Assembly: GCF_901472495.1 (NCBI RefSeq)
Contig: NZ_LR590469.1
Coordinates: 434,001-498,000, forward strand
DNA from: Yersinia enterocolitica subsp. enterocolitica
GTDB taxonomy: Bacteria; Pseudomonadota; Gammaproteobacteria; Enterobacterales; Enterobacteriaceae
Length of the DNA: 64,000 nucleotides
Reading direction: 5' to 3'
The translations under genes and the position numbers were made by a program. Below the pieces are notes generated by a model that made no database searches, was not told the DNA's origin, and saw nothing but the letters and a program-made list of their open reading frames with translations. Of the stretch, positions 35,442-45,200 are shown piece by piece; the first letter of the stretch is position 1, and each line of letters begins with the position of its first letter.

Positions 35442-35469
35442 AAGCCCGCCTAGTTTCCTAAGCGGGCTT
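35442..35469 (-). terminator. Terminator of tRNA-Asn copy 1
   Basis: 8-bp GC-rich stem (AAGCCCGC / GCGGGCTT) with a 12-base loop. On the - strand it is followed by a T-rich run (the complement of AAAAAAACAAAAGCAA), right behind the tRNA gene. The same terminator recurs at 47196. Confidence 0.85.
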
Positions 35470-35477
35470 CTCTAATT

Positions 35478-35553
35478 TGGCTCCTCTGACTGGACTTGAA
35501 CCAGTGACATACGGATTAACAGTCCGCCGTTCTACCGACTGAACTACAGAGGA
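35478..35553 (-). tRNA. tRNA-Asn (anticodon GTT), copy 1
   Basis: On the - strand the 76-nt gene reads TCCTCTGTAGTTCAGTCGGT...GCCA with D, anticodon (CTGTTAA) and T arms that pair, and an encoded CCA end. The anticodon is GTT. It has a consensus promoter (TTGACA, 17 bp, TATTAT) just upstream. It differs from copy 2 by one base in the T loop (A for G at the R57 position), which keeps a normal T loop. Confidence 0.97.
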
Positions 35554-35571
35554 ATCGTGTGAACGAGGCGA

Positions 35572-35600
35572 ATAATAGCGAGGGTGGTGGCGTTTGTCAA
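35572..35600 (-). promoter_or_regulatory. Promoter of tRNA-Asn copy 1
   Basis: On the - strand TTGACA (35595-35600) and TATTAT (35572-35577) with a 17-bp spacer, a near-consensus sigma-70 promoter 19 bp before the tRNA. Confidence 0.85.
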
Positions 35601-35722
35601 AGTAGAAAAACACTAAAAATGCGCGTTTGCTGAGAGAATGAGCTTATTGGCTTGTTTTTCAGCAAACTTGTCTGCTTTTCCGCTATTTTTATCTGATTTT
35701 TATTCAGATTTATCATGACATG

Positions 35723-36463
35723 TTACGGTGTCACTTTAACTAACTGGCTGTTTTTTACTTGATTACCGGCATCATCAAAATAAACATACTCCAAGGTCAG
35801 TTTTCCGTTGAGCGAGGTAGGGGGATGTTCAAATTGATACTGTCGCAGAGCAAACGGGGTGATCATCATGTTCATCTGTTGCGCGATGGTATGGTTTTGT
35901 TGTGCGCTGTTGAGCTGCATCTGACCGAATGAAACATGATATGGCGTAGGATTATCAACGGTGAGGACGTATTCTTTATTTTGTTTTTGCAGGCTAAAAC
36001 TGACTTTTTTCATCGCTTCATCCGGTTTAGGTACTAATCCATTGGGTCGATAAAAGATTTTCATCTGTGTGTTCATTGCCATCGCGACTTGAGCATGAGC
36101 ATCGGTGTTGCGCCGTGTTTTAGGTGGAATTTCATAGAGATTAAGCCAATAAACTGACTCTCGGTCGGTGGGCAGATTGTCACCTTTATTAATAATACGC
36201 AGCGCTTGTGCGCTACCAGACTGCATTTTAAAAACTGCCGGTAACACCATAAACGGCGCTTCCGCCTGGTCCGGTGTGCTATCTACGTCGCCATTGTCAA
36301 CCCAAGTCTGTACGACCACTGGGTAATCATTGGTATTCGCCAGCATCAATGTACGCTCGCGTGACTCGGGTTGATAAATCATCCGGGTTGAACTGGCAAC
36401 AAGGCCCGCGTGAGCAGCTTGATTGATGTTAAACATCAATAAAAACAGGTAGAGGTATCTCAT
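35723..36463 (-). CDS. Second fimbrial chaperone (PapD family)
   Basis: 246 aa, periplasmic. The signal peptide is MRYLYLFLLMFNINQAAHA, followed by GLVASSTRMIYQPESRE, the N-terminal chaperone strand; IFYRPNGLVPKPDEAMKK and DNPTPYHVSFGQM match the family. It overlaps the stop of the tip protein gene by 4 bp (ATGA) and is the last gene of the operon. Two chaperones in one operon suggest dedicated partners for different subunits. Confidence 0.92.
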   Translation of the reverse strand: MRYLYLFLLMFNINQAAHAGLVASSTRMIYQPESRERTLMLANTNDYPVVVQTWVDNGDVDSTPDQAEAPFMVLPAVFKMQSGSAQALRIINKGDNLPTDRESVYWLNLYEIPPKTRRNTDAHAQVAMAMNTQMKIFYRPNGLVPKPDEAMKKVSFSLQKQNKEYVLTVDNPTPYHVSFGQMQLNSAQQNHTIAQQMNMMITPFALRQYQFEHPPTSLNGKLTLEYVYFDDAGNQVKNSQLVKVTP

Positions 36464-37794
36464 TGTATTTTAACCAAAACATAGGCTGTAGCATCAATTT
36501 TACCGGCTGTTGGTGTGCCATTCGGTAGTTTTTTTAATGTGGCAGTGAAGTGGTGCGAATAGTTGTTGAAACCCGCAGCATTACTGCCATTAGCATTAGC
36601 CCCGGTGAGAACCGGATACCAACCTGCACTGGTAGTGGAAATACAGTTGCTGACACATCCCCCCCAGCCAACAAAATTCATTGCTCTGCCGCTGCTGTCA
36701 CTGAGACTGATCCCCACGCCTGTGGCAATACGTTTGTCTGTGCCATAGTGATCGGAAAGCAGGTAACTGACACCGCCCGCAGAATTGACCAATCCTAAAC
36801 CTTGGGCAATCAGATACCCGGGTAATGATGTCTGGATACCGAGCGCGGTTTGTCCACTATTAATACCTGACTCGGTGCCAGATTGGCACTCAATATCAAC
36901 GGTGATATCCGCGCTACGTGTCTGATTATCATTGAGTTCATTTACAGTGATAATGGGGAAAACCACATAAGGCGTTACGTTGCGCACGACGCAGGTGTTT
37001 TTGCGCGTCAGGATGGATACCGGTGAGGTATTCATACCAAACGCCATATAGCGGCCTGTTCCCCATGTCTGATAATTGGTCGCTGAATCATATCCTGTTT
37101 CTGGTACTGGCATCCCAGGGCCTTTGAACACCACATATCCATTAGGTTGATTGCAGGTATAACTGCCGGAATAACTCTCTGCCGCAGGCCCCGGGCAGCC
37201 CCAACTGGAAGGGCCGGGAGTGCGATCCACCGTACCGACCTTTTTCAGTTCGGCGCGGATTTGGCTGAAGTGCTTGCCTTTAATCTGAATTTTATTACCG
37301 ACCACATCGTATTTCTTCAACGGAACCTGTTGCCAGATTCGGGTGAACTCAATACCGCTATCGACATGAATAAGTTTTAACGCGGTATAAGGGAAAAAGG
37401 TCTGAAAATAGTTGTCGCCCATATTGGTATAACCGCCGACATTACTGTCGCCGTTAGTCGCAAAGACTTCAAATAGGCTGTCTTTATCGGCGACATCACA
37501 CTCATAGATGACAGCCTCGGGATCTGACCAGAAGCGGGCAGGGATCAGGCTGATAATGCTGGAGGCCAGAATGGAATCGATGGGCTGAATGTAATTACTA
37601 GTGATATTGACATTGCCTAGTTGCAATGAAGCACCGTAGTTATCACCACCGATATTCGCGCCTTTCCAAACACATTGGGCATAGCCGGGAGAGGCGAGAC
37701 TCAATAATACGAGTGAAAGAAACCATCGCCAACGATGTGAGAAAAGAGGGTTGCCTTGATAATGGCAGGTTGCAAGGCGTGTTATAGGATTCAT
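36460..37794 (-). CDS. Fimbrial tip adhesin candidate (two-domain pilin)
   Basis: About 444 aa. The ATG at 37794 (MNPITRLATCHYQG) precedes a signal ending near PGYAQC; the frame extends back to 37830 with a GTG. The mature protein has an N-terminal domain of about 250 residues without clear family resemblance, then a C-terminal pilin domain with the spaced cysteines (ADITVDIECQ, GWGGCVSNC) and an ending YVLVKIQ of pilin type. Size and position behind the usher fit a tip adhesin. The receptor is unknown. Confidence 0.8.
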   Translation of the reverse strand: MNPITRLATCHYQGNPLFSHRWRWFLSLVLLSLASPGYAQCVWKGANIGGDNYGASLQLGNVNITSNYIQPIDSILASSIISLIPARFWSDPEAVIYECDVADKDSLFEVFATNGDSNVGGYTNMGDNYFQTFFPYTALKLIHVDSGIEFTRIWQQVPLKKYDVVGNKIQIKGKHFSQIRAELKKVGTVDRTPGPSSWGCPGPAAESYSGSYTCNQPNGYVVFKGPGMPVPETGYDSATNYQTWGTGRYMAFGMNTSPVSILTRKNTCVVRNVTPYVVFPIITVNELNDNQTRSADITVDIECQSGTESGINSGQTALGIQTSLPGYLIAQGLGLVNSAGGVSYLLSDHYGTDKRIATGVGISLSDSSGRAMNFVGWGGCVSNCISTTSAGWYPVLTGANANGSNAAGFNNYSHHFTATLKKLPNGTPTAGKIDATAYVLVKIQ

Positions 37795-37808
37795 ACTGTT
37801 TCTCTGAT

Positions 37809-40433
37809 TCAATGCTGGGTAACGACACACAAGGCATCGAGTTTATACAGCTGTTTATCTTTATTGGGCGTGCCTAGATCGTAATCTAGCTGGCAGCGCT
37901 CATTATCGGTATCGCCCCATACCAGCAGCAGCGTTCCACGGGCCTGTTCAGCTCGCAAATATGCCTGACTGGCTTGCCCAACCATGCCAACTTCCCTATC
38001 TTGACGGTTATTATCGTCCTGGTTGTTGGCTGGGCCACTTGTGGTGTAAACCACCGCCCCCATCGGCACTTGGCTGCCATCAGCAAGTTTGACCGAGATT
38101 AAGAGAGGGTATCCGCTGAGGGTGCGAAAACGGACTTTGACTGCTGAACCGGCATAAGGGGCAATTTGGCGCTCCCCATCCTGAAGTTCAGTATTGAAAT
38201 CCATACCATCAGGATCGAGGGTGATGGTGTTGTAGCGATATGGCGTCAGGGTCGGAACCAAGGCATAGCCGAAGCCGTCGATTTTTGCCCCTTGCCCATA
38301 CATGACTTTGGCCCCACTGGCCCCTTTTGCCTCAATCAGCGCAAAGGTATCGCTCAGATACGGCCCCAGCGTGACCCCTCCGCGGTGGAAAGCAATGGCC
38401 CCACGGGTGCTCGCTGAACTTTGCCAGTAACCAGGGCTAAGTGAAGCACTGCTACTCAGGCTGGTGACCGGTAGCCGTTTTTGCAGGCTGCCACTAAAGG
38501 TATTTTCTTTGGATTGCTCACTACGGGCGAAGTCCATGCTGTAACTGGCTGACTGATCGTCGCCCATCACACCGGCCAGTGAAGTCTGATAGCTGGCACC
38601 ACTGATTCGGCTATTAACAGCACCGGCAGAGACATAGGGGGCCTGAGGGTTGCCACCTAATGGGAATGAAACGGACATTTGCACCACGGTTTCATTGGTA
38701 GCGAGAAAGTTCGCCCCGTTCGCCGCCGGCATACCGCTGCCGGGGTCGACAAAGTAAGTTTCGTTGGTACCCCTACCGGTTTTTTGTTTTGAAATAGCAA
38801 GGTTAAAACTGGTATTACGCCATAGCGTATTGGCATAACCCAATTGCAACTGGGTATCCCGCTCGCGTGAATTGCGGTAATCCTGTGAGGATGCCGTCAA
38901 ATACAGTGAACCGTAACTGTTAAGATTCTGATTAAGGGAGATTTCAGCCCGGCTACGCTGTTGGTAAGTCCCTGAGCTCCATACTTTACCGTTACTGGCC
39001 GCCCGTATACCCAATACATCACTTAAATCACGGTAACCTTCCGTTGAATAACGGTAGCCCGCCACCGATAACGTGGTGTTAGTGGTTTCAAAGGTACGAC
39101 TGAAAGAAGCCCGTGCCATCCAGCCATTCTGCGACTTGTTCTCTGATGAGTGGGTATCGCTCGGAAGGCTGGCATGGGAATAGGTGGCATCAAGCCCCAA
39201 GGCACCTATATAGTGGGTAAAAACGCCACCCAGCATCACCGCCTGATATCCCGAGGCCAACCGCATCCCGCTATTGGCCGTAATAGCGTTACTCACCCCC
39301 TGCTGATAGGTCAGCTCACCGAACATTTCTTGACTGCTCAAATCACGGACCTGGCCTGCGGCGAAGCTATAGCGTGAATAACCGGGGCGTAATGATTCAG
39401 GCACCGAGGAGAACGGCACTTGGAAGGTGCTGAGAGTGCCATCGGCCTCTTGAATTTCAACAGTTAAGTCACCGCCAAAGTTTGTTGCGGTTAAGTCATT
39501 GAATTCAAATGCTCCTGGCGAAACGGTGCTTTGATAAATTGGCCGATTATTCTGATATACCGTGACCTTAGCATTAGTTCTGGCAATCCCCCGGATAACA
39601 GGAGCATAACCACGTTGTGACTCCGGCAACATGCGGTCATCGGTGCTCAGCGCAATACCGCTAAATCCCAGACTGGAGAAAAACTGGCCGGAACTGAATG
39701 TCTCACCCACAGTAACTTCACTGCCAATACTGGGTAGGGCACGTTGGCTGTATAAACGGTTAGATGTCCAGTTCGCCCCTCGGGTTGGGTCATAGCGCAA
39801 AGAGCCTTGTTGACGAAAACGCCACATCCCGGCATTGATACCATTATTTAGGCTGAGATAAGTCGAGTCGGTGCTGCGCTTAATCCCATCTTTGTTATAA
39901 CCCACATGATATTGGTTTAAATTGTAATTACTAAAACCAATGGTTTCTCCCGCCGTGAGATTGCGAGGGTCAACATAGCCACGCGGAACATTCTTCACAT
40001 ACAGTTGTGGAATCGATAAATCAAAACGCAATTTGGCATAATCGAAGCGATAGTCACTGGCAGGTAGCAGGGTTTTGAAATCCAGACAGTCATCTTCCTG
40101 ATTGGCATTTTTCAGCACACTGTCATTTACGCCAGCTTGCAGCAGTTGTGACGCTGATAAGCAGGGAACAACAGCATCATCTTTGGTTATAAATATCAGT
40201 TCGATACGATCGACAAACTTGTTGTTCATATAGAGATCAACTTGGTATTTGCCTGCTTCATAACTGTCTTTCTTATTAAAGCGGGAGATGGCACCTAAGC
40301 CGAGTGATGAACCGCGCAATAACGCATCCTCAAACACATATTCGTCTTGCTTACTCTCATCTGCCGCTGACACAGAGTGACTGACCAACAGACCCTGTGT
40401 TAGCAGGTAGGATAACCAGGGAGCAAACCTCAC
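37809..40433 (-). CDS. Second outer-membrane fimbrial usher
   Basis: 874 aa. A GTG at 40433 is used, with AGGG upstream. The signal sequence (LLTQGLLVSHSVSA) is followed by YVFEDALLRGSSLGLGAISRFN, then the usher barrel with the plug region (GYAPVIRGIARTNAKVTVYQNNRPIYQSTV) and C-terminal cysteines (CQLDYDL, ALCVV). It lies about 48 bp after the chaperone gene and shortly before the adhesin. Confidence 0.94.
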   Translation of the reverse strand: MRFAPWLSYLLTQGLLVSHSVSAADESKQDEYVFEDALLRGSSLGLGAISRFNKKDSYEAGKYQVDLYMNNKFVDRIELIFITKDDAVVPCLSASQLLQAGVNDSVLKNANQEDDCLDFKTLLPASDYRFDYAKLRFDLSIPQLYVKNVPRGYVDPRNLTAGETIGFSNYNLNQYHVGYNKDGIKRSTDSTYLSLNNGINAGMWRFRQQGSLRYDPTRGANWTSNRLYSQRALPSIGSEVTVGETFSSGQFFSSLGFSGIALSTDDRMLPESQRGYAPVIRGIARTNAKVTVYQNNRPIYQSTVSPGAFEFNDLTATNFGGDLTVEIQEADGTLSTFQVPFSSVPESLRPGYSRYSFAAGQVRDLSSQEMFGELTYQQGVSNAITANSGMRLASGYQAVMLGGVFTHYIGALGLDATYSHASLPSDTHSSENKSQNGWMARASFSRTFETTNTTLSVAGYRYSTEGYRDLSDVLGIRAASNGKVWSSGTYQQRSRAEISLNQNLNSYGSLYLTASSQDYRNSRERDTQLQLGYANTLWRNTSFNLAISKQKTGRGTNETYFVDPGSGMPAANGANFLATNETVVQMSVSFPLGGNPQAPYVSAGAVNSRISGASYQTSLAGVMGDDQSASYSMDFARSEQSKENTFSGSLQKRLPVTSLSSSASLSPGYWQSSASTRGAIAFHRGGVTLGPYLSDTFALIEAKGASGAKVMYGQGAKIDGFGYALVPTLTPYRYNTITLDPDGMDFNTELQDGERQIAPYAGSAVKVRFRTLSGYPLLISVKLADGSQVPMGAVVYTTSGPANNQDDNNRQDREVGMVGQASQAYLRAEQARGTLLLVWGDTDNERCQLDYDLGTPNKDKQLYKLDALCVVTQH

Positions 40434-40481
40434 GTTTTTTCCCTGTAGCCCGGCACATTCACGATTCTCATCACGACAACA

Positions 40482-41216
40482 TTACAAATAGTAATCGCAA
40501 GGGATGTTAGTGCCGTAATCATTGACCACGTTCAACGTGAGCAGCTCGCCTTTTTTGGCTTTAACCCCAGCGGGTAAAGCCAAATCAGTGGTTGAGTTGG
40601 GGGCAAACATCTCGCTGGTGGCAAATGAGATGGTTTTCCCGTCACTGACTAGTTTGGCATCACGCAGGCTTATGTAATAAGCCGTAGGATTGTGTATCTT
40701 GATTTTGTCACCATTGCTGCTCTCCAGCGTGACGCGGACCTTCGCACCCAAGGTATCGACGTTTTCTTTTAATGCAGCAGGGCGATAAAAGACTTTCAGT
40801 CGATTATTAACGATTAAAACCAGTTTGTTTTCAGGCTGTGTATCGGCTTTTTTTAAGGCGGGAATTTGTAAAAAATTCAGATAGAAAACGGATTCACGAT
40901 CTTTGGGTAAATTGCGCTCAATATAGGACAGGCGAACCACTTGTCCACTTTTAGCTTCCATCCGGAATATTTGGGGAGTCAATGTGAAAGGGACATCACT
41001 TTTTGATGGCGAAGACTGATTATTGCCATCATCCATCCATAATTGGACCAAATTAGGGTGGTCATCTTTATTACTGAGCTGTAGCACCTTCTCCCGAGTA
41101 CCTTCAGGATAAATAATACGAGTCCCTGTCATGACAACACTGGCTTGCGTCCATAAGGGTACGCCGCTAAGCAGTAATAATGTGCAGGCGATAATGTTGT
41201 GGGCAGTCAGTGTCAT
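40482..41216 (-). CDS. First fimbrial chaperone of the second operon
   Basis: 244 aa, PapD family. The signal is MTLTAHNIIACTLLLLSGVPLWTQA and the mature start SVVMTGTRIIYPEGTREK; the FYRPAALK and HNPTAYYISLRD strands are present. It is encoded right after the major subunit and before the usher. Confidence 0.93.
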   Translation of the reverse strand: MTLTAHNIIACTLLLLSGVPLWTQASVVMTGTRIIYPEGTREKVLQLSNKDDHPNLVQLWMDDGNNQSSPSKSDVPFTLTPQIFRMEAKSGQVVRLSYIERNLPKDRESVFYLNFLQIPALKKADTQPENKLVLIVNNRLKVFYRPAALKENVDTLGAKVRVTLESSNGDKIKIHNPTAYYISLRDAKLVSDGKTISFATSEMFAPNSTTDLALPAGVKAKKGELLTLNVVNDYGTNIPCDYYL

Positions 41217-41277
41217 GGCGCTTACTTGTCCTTGGTTTTGCTGGTTTGCAGTGGCTCCGTTACCGGTTGGCCAACAT

Positions 41278-41306
41278 ATTCATGAAACAGCTCGGATTTC
41301 ACGAAT
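41278..41306 (-). terminator. Hairpin between major subunit and chaperone
   Basis: 10-bp inverted repeat with one mismatch (ATTCATGAAA / TTTCACGAAT) directly after the subunit stop. Such hairpins usually stabilise the abundant subunit mRNA and lower expression of the chaperone and usher. Confidence 0.45.
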
Positions 41307-41308
41307 AG

Positions 41309-41839
41309 TTAGGGATAGGTGATCGCATATTGCGCGGAAGCAATAACGCTCCCTGCGGTGGCGCGACCTTCTTCTGTAATATATTGGGCAGCCAAATCCT
41401 GTGATGCTGATGTCGAACCAGCGACCAGCGTAATTCCAGGTACGGAAACGCTGCCACCAGACATACGAATAGGAGCGCCATTCGCATCAAGTAACTGAAT
41501 AGCAACATTTTGTGCTGTTCCTACATTACCCAGATTACCGGCAGATGTGACGTTCATTCCCTGAAAAACAGAGCTGATTTTGGTGTCTTGAATGGCGATA
41601 TTGCAGCCAGTGAGATTGATGGTGAAATTGGTTTTACCCGCGACAGCATTGACTTGATTCAAGTTACTGGTCGAGACGGTGGGTAACAGAACCACAGGTG
41701 TGTTGGCTGTGCCATTGATATCAACCATGCAAGTCTGTTCAGCAACTTCCCCCTGAAATTTGATTGTGTTATTTGAAGTCGCCGCCAACGCGATACCCGG
41801 TAGGGTCAATAGCGCCAACGTCATTAGTGTTTTTCCCAT
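41309..41839 (-). CDS. Major fimbrial subunit (type 1 pilin family)
   Basis: 176 aa from the ATG at 41839 (Shine-Dalgarno GTGGGA; the frame runs back to 41887). Signal MGKTLMTLALLTLPGIALA, then TSNNTIKFQGEVAEQTCMVDING with the first disulfide cysteine, TGCNIA for the second, and a C-terminal ASAQYAITYP strand of pilins. First gene of the operon, the usual position of the major subunit. A regulatory palindrome lies upstream (42025-42045). Confidence 0.92.
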   Translation of the reverse strand: MGKTLMTLALLTLPGIALAATSNNTIKFQGEVAEQTCMVDINGTANTPVVLLPTVSTSNLNQVNAVAGKTNFTINLTGCNIAIQDTKISSVFQGMNVTSAGNLGNVGTAQNVAIQLLDANGAPIRMSGGSVSVPGITLVAGSTSASQDLAAQYITEEGRATAGSVIASAQYAITYP

Positions 41840-42012
41840 GTCATTCCCACTTAAATTTATATTTTCATTAACGGGGGTCTTCAGCATTCAACAAAATAAG
41901 CGATTATTTAGCTGAATATGATCTTCCGTTATTTATATTGGCTATCTGGTTTCGCGACCGGTGATAGTGTAAGGGGAAAACAGGGAGGACAAAATGAGAG
42001 GCGTCTTTGTTT

Positions 42013-42045
42013 TGTATATGAAATTTCCTACAAAAACTGTAGGAA
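42013..42045 (-). promoter_or_regulatory. Fimbrial promoter with BvgA/EvgA-like inverted repeat
   Basis: A perfect 8-bp inverted repeat TTCCTACA-AAAAC-TGTAGGAA (42025-42045), whose left arm includes the heptad TTTCCTA, sits about 186 bp upstream of the major subunit start. Read on the - strand, a -10-like TATACA (42013-42018) follows it, with the repeat occupying the -35 position. From memory of the family, BvgA recognises TTTCCTA-type heptads and EvgA a TTCYTACA..TGTARGAA-type palindrome. The encoded EvgA-like regulator is the obvious candidate. Direct binding is unproven. Confidence 0.65.
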
Positions 42046-42216
42046 CTTGTCCTTTTTAAATTGCCAGTAATTATAAAGCATTTTTATTACAATGGGTTAT
42101 GTATTATTTGGGGAGTGTGATGAGACTTCTGCTATAAAGTATGAATAATTAGCTCATAAAAAAACGCATCAAAACGGCTGACGAGTTTCAATGAAAACAT
42201 TAATTTAATCCCTATT

Positions 42217-45200
42217 CTATGGCGACGAACTGCCTATTTCAGCGTATGAGGCTATTAATTCCACTAATAATTGGTTCGTCTTAGTTAATAGTGCCAGGTA
42301 GTCAACGCCATAGTTAATAACGGCATATTTATCCTGTGTTTGCAGTAGGGATTCGAGTTTAATACAGCTGTCCACCAGAGGTAGAGCATCAATCAATTGT
42401 ACGCCGCCCTTAATTCGATGAACCAGACTGGCCATTTCTTTATAAACTTCAGCAGGCATAGCGCTATCATCATCGACGGTGAAGCGTGAGTAGAGCTGTG
42501 TTAACACCGCAGTATCTTGCTCATTACTCTCGAGCAATGATTGCAATAGCTGCAACCCCACATCTGTATTGCCTCCCGAGAGGCTTTTTAGCTTATTCTG
42601 CGCTGCAACAAGAGGAGTCGCTGATTCATTGCTAATAAAATTCGGGACGTTATTTTGTGCTGCGGCATCATCAATAGCCGGGGGAGAGGGCATACTCGCA
42701 TCACTGCTAATAATTTCCTGACGCAGCAGGGTGGTGCGCAGTGTATCGATAGTGACAGGTTTAATCATACAGTCATTCATACCGGCGTCACGGCAACGGG
42801 TGGTACTCTCTTCTCGCGCATCTGCGGTGCAACCAATGATGACCAACTCTTTCATCGTGGCACTATTACGGATATGGGCCGCCAGTTCATAGCCATTCAT
42901 CAACGGCATATTGTAGTCGGTGATGACGGCATCAAAACTATAATGCTGCAATATCTGCCAGGCTTCAGCGCCATTCTCGGCACTCATCACTTGCTCGATA
43001 CCGATAAAGGCTAACTGTTGTTGAAGTAACTGACGGTTAGCCGGTAAATCATCTACCACCAGAATGCGCAAATTTTTCAACTGATTCAGTTGCGCTTCAT
43101 CTGCGACGGCAATGGCTGATTCCTGCGGTAAATCATCGGCACTGGCAACTTCCAGCGGCAATGTAATAAACAGGCTGGTACCTTTGCCGAGCTGGCTTTC
43201 TAAGGTAATTTCCCCACCCATTTTATGAATCAGCTGATGGCAGATCCATAACCCCAAACCGGAACCCCCGAAACGCGGTGATTTCCCCTCGTTGGCCTGG
43301 CTGAATGGCTGGAATAATGTGGCTTGCGCCGCAGGCGAAATGCCAATACCGGTGTCGGTAATATCAATATTCATTACCCCATGTTTGTCGTCAATAGCTT
43401 CCCAGGTGATATCCACTGACACGCTACCTTGTTCGGTAAACTTCAGCGCGTTGCCCAATAGATTACCCATGACTTGCCGTACCCGCAGCATATCTACCAT
43501 GACTAAATCAGGGATTTGATTATCCACCCAACCAGAGAACCGCAGATTACGTTCATCGGCGATAGGTTGATAAATCGTAAACATTCGCTCTATTTCTTGA
43601 CGGAAATCGACAACGGCGGGGTGGACACTCAGTTGCCCGGCTTCGATTTTGGCAGAGTCGATGATGTCATCAAGTAACAGCATCAGAGATTGAGCGGACT
43701 TGGAAACTGTGACCAATGTATTTTTATCTACCGGCTGCTTACTGCGTATCTCCAGTTCCAGCAATCCCATAATGGCGTACATGGGGGTGCGCAGCTCATG
43801 GCTAATGGTCGCCAGGAAGGTACTCTTGGTGCGGTTAGCACTTTCGGCTTCGACGCGGGCGGCTTCCAGTTGCCGTTCAACCGTTTTGCGCTGGCTGATA
43901 TCCAGCCAGCCACCGAGCAGACTGCGCTCAGCATTATCCAGCGGAATAATCCACAGAAAGATATCACGCAACTCACCGTTGATCTCAAGCGAGAGATCAA
44001 CCATTTGCGGTTTTCGGTGGGTTAACACCTGGCGGCAATATTTATCTATTTCGCGATCCAACGGGCTGGTCATTGGCCAATTGGCTGGCTCATTATTGTG
44101 ATTGAGCAGGTCGTTTAGCTTATCCTGATGCGCCTCAGCAAAGTGGCTGTTATAAACGGCCAATTCTCCAGCAGCAGTGCGAATAAATACCGCGAATGGT
44201 AGAGCATTAATAATCGACTCTTGTTGTAGCAAACGAGCATGTAACAACGCAGCCTGACGGCGTTTATTGAATACCAAATAACCCAGATATAAACCGAACA
44301 CTAATAGCAGGCCTGAACTGATTTTCAGCGTTAACATCAGCCATTCGTTGTCTTGTAGACTTTCATCAAAGCTGACGGGTTTAGGTTTAAACGTGCTCCA
44401 TTCGCTGATGATATTGTCCAGTTCTTCCGGTGGGATAGATTCAATGACTTTATCAACGATGGCTTTTAATTCAGGAAGCTTCGGGCTGATAGCAAATGCC
44501 ATCATCAGCGGCTCTTCGCCGGTGACCGCAACCGTTTTAATATTGGGGGTAAAATTTTGTGCTGACAGATAGTTAGCGGTCATCATATTTTTGATAATCG
44601 CATCGACTTTCCCTTGTTGTAACATGCGCACCAACGTCATGGTATCGGGGGCTTCAACAAAGGTGATTTTTTGTGCCAAAAGAGTGTTGTTAATCACGCC
44701 ACCGGAAGTGCTGCCCGCTTGTATCCCGACGCGTTTTCCCGCCAGATCCGCGACGTTGTTGATATCGTTACGATCTTCTCGCGTCAAAATACCCCACAAC
44801 GATTGTGCGACGGGCGAGGAGTATAGGTTATTACCATATTGGCCATTGCGTACCGCAACAATCGGCAGCATATCTATCTTTCCGGCAGCAAAATCACGCA
44901 GGCCTTCACCGGTATCCTTCACATAAATTGGCTTAAATTTAATGCCAGTTCGGCGTGAAATAATGTCGATGAGATCAACAGAGAAACCGGCCATCTCACC
45001 GGTTTGACGATCACGGAAGATTAATGGAGCTAAATCCAGTGGCGCAACATAGGTCACCTCTGGATGATGCTGAATCCAATTAAGCTCTTGTTCTGTAAGA
45101 AGTAATTTAGCATCAATATTATAATGGTGTTTGCTGCCAAACCAACGTTGTTGAATATCACCTGTGGCACGGCTGGGCAGTAATTCCAGAATCTGATTAA

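Noticed and set aside
35691..35709. ATCTGA / TCAGAT hairpin downstream of the second fimbrial operon considered as terminator
   Set aside because: The stem is only 6 bp and AT-rich, with no T-run on the relevant strand, so it is not supported.
43690..44101. Overlapping + strand frames of 111-133 codons opposite the sensor kinase gene
   Set aside because: They are shadows of the long sensor kinase frame, with no start signals and no domain resemblance.
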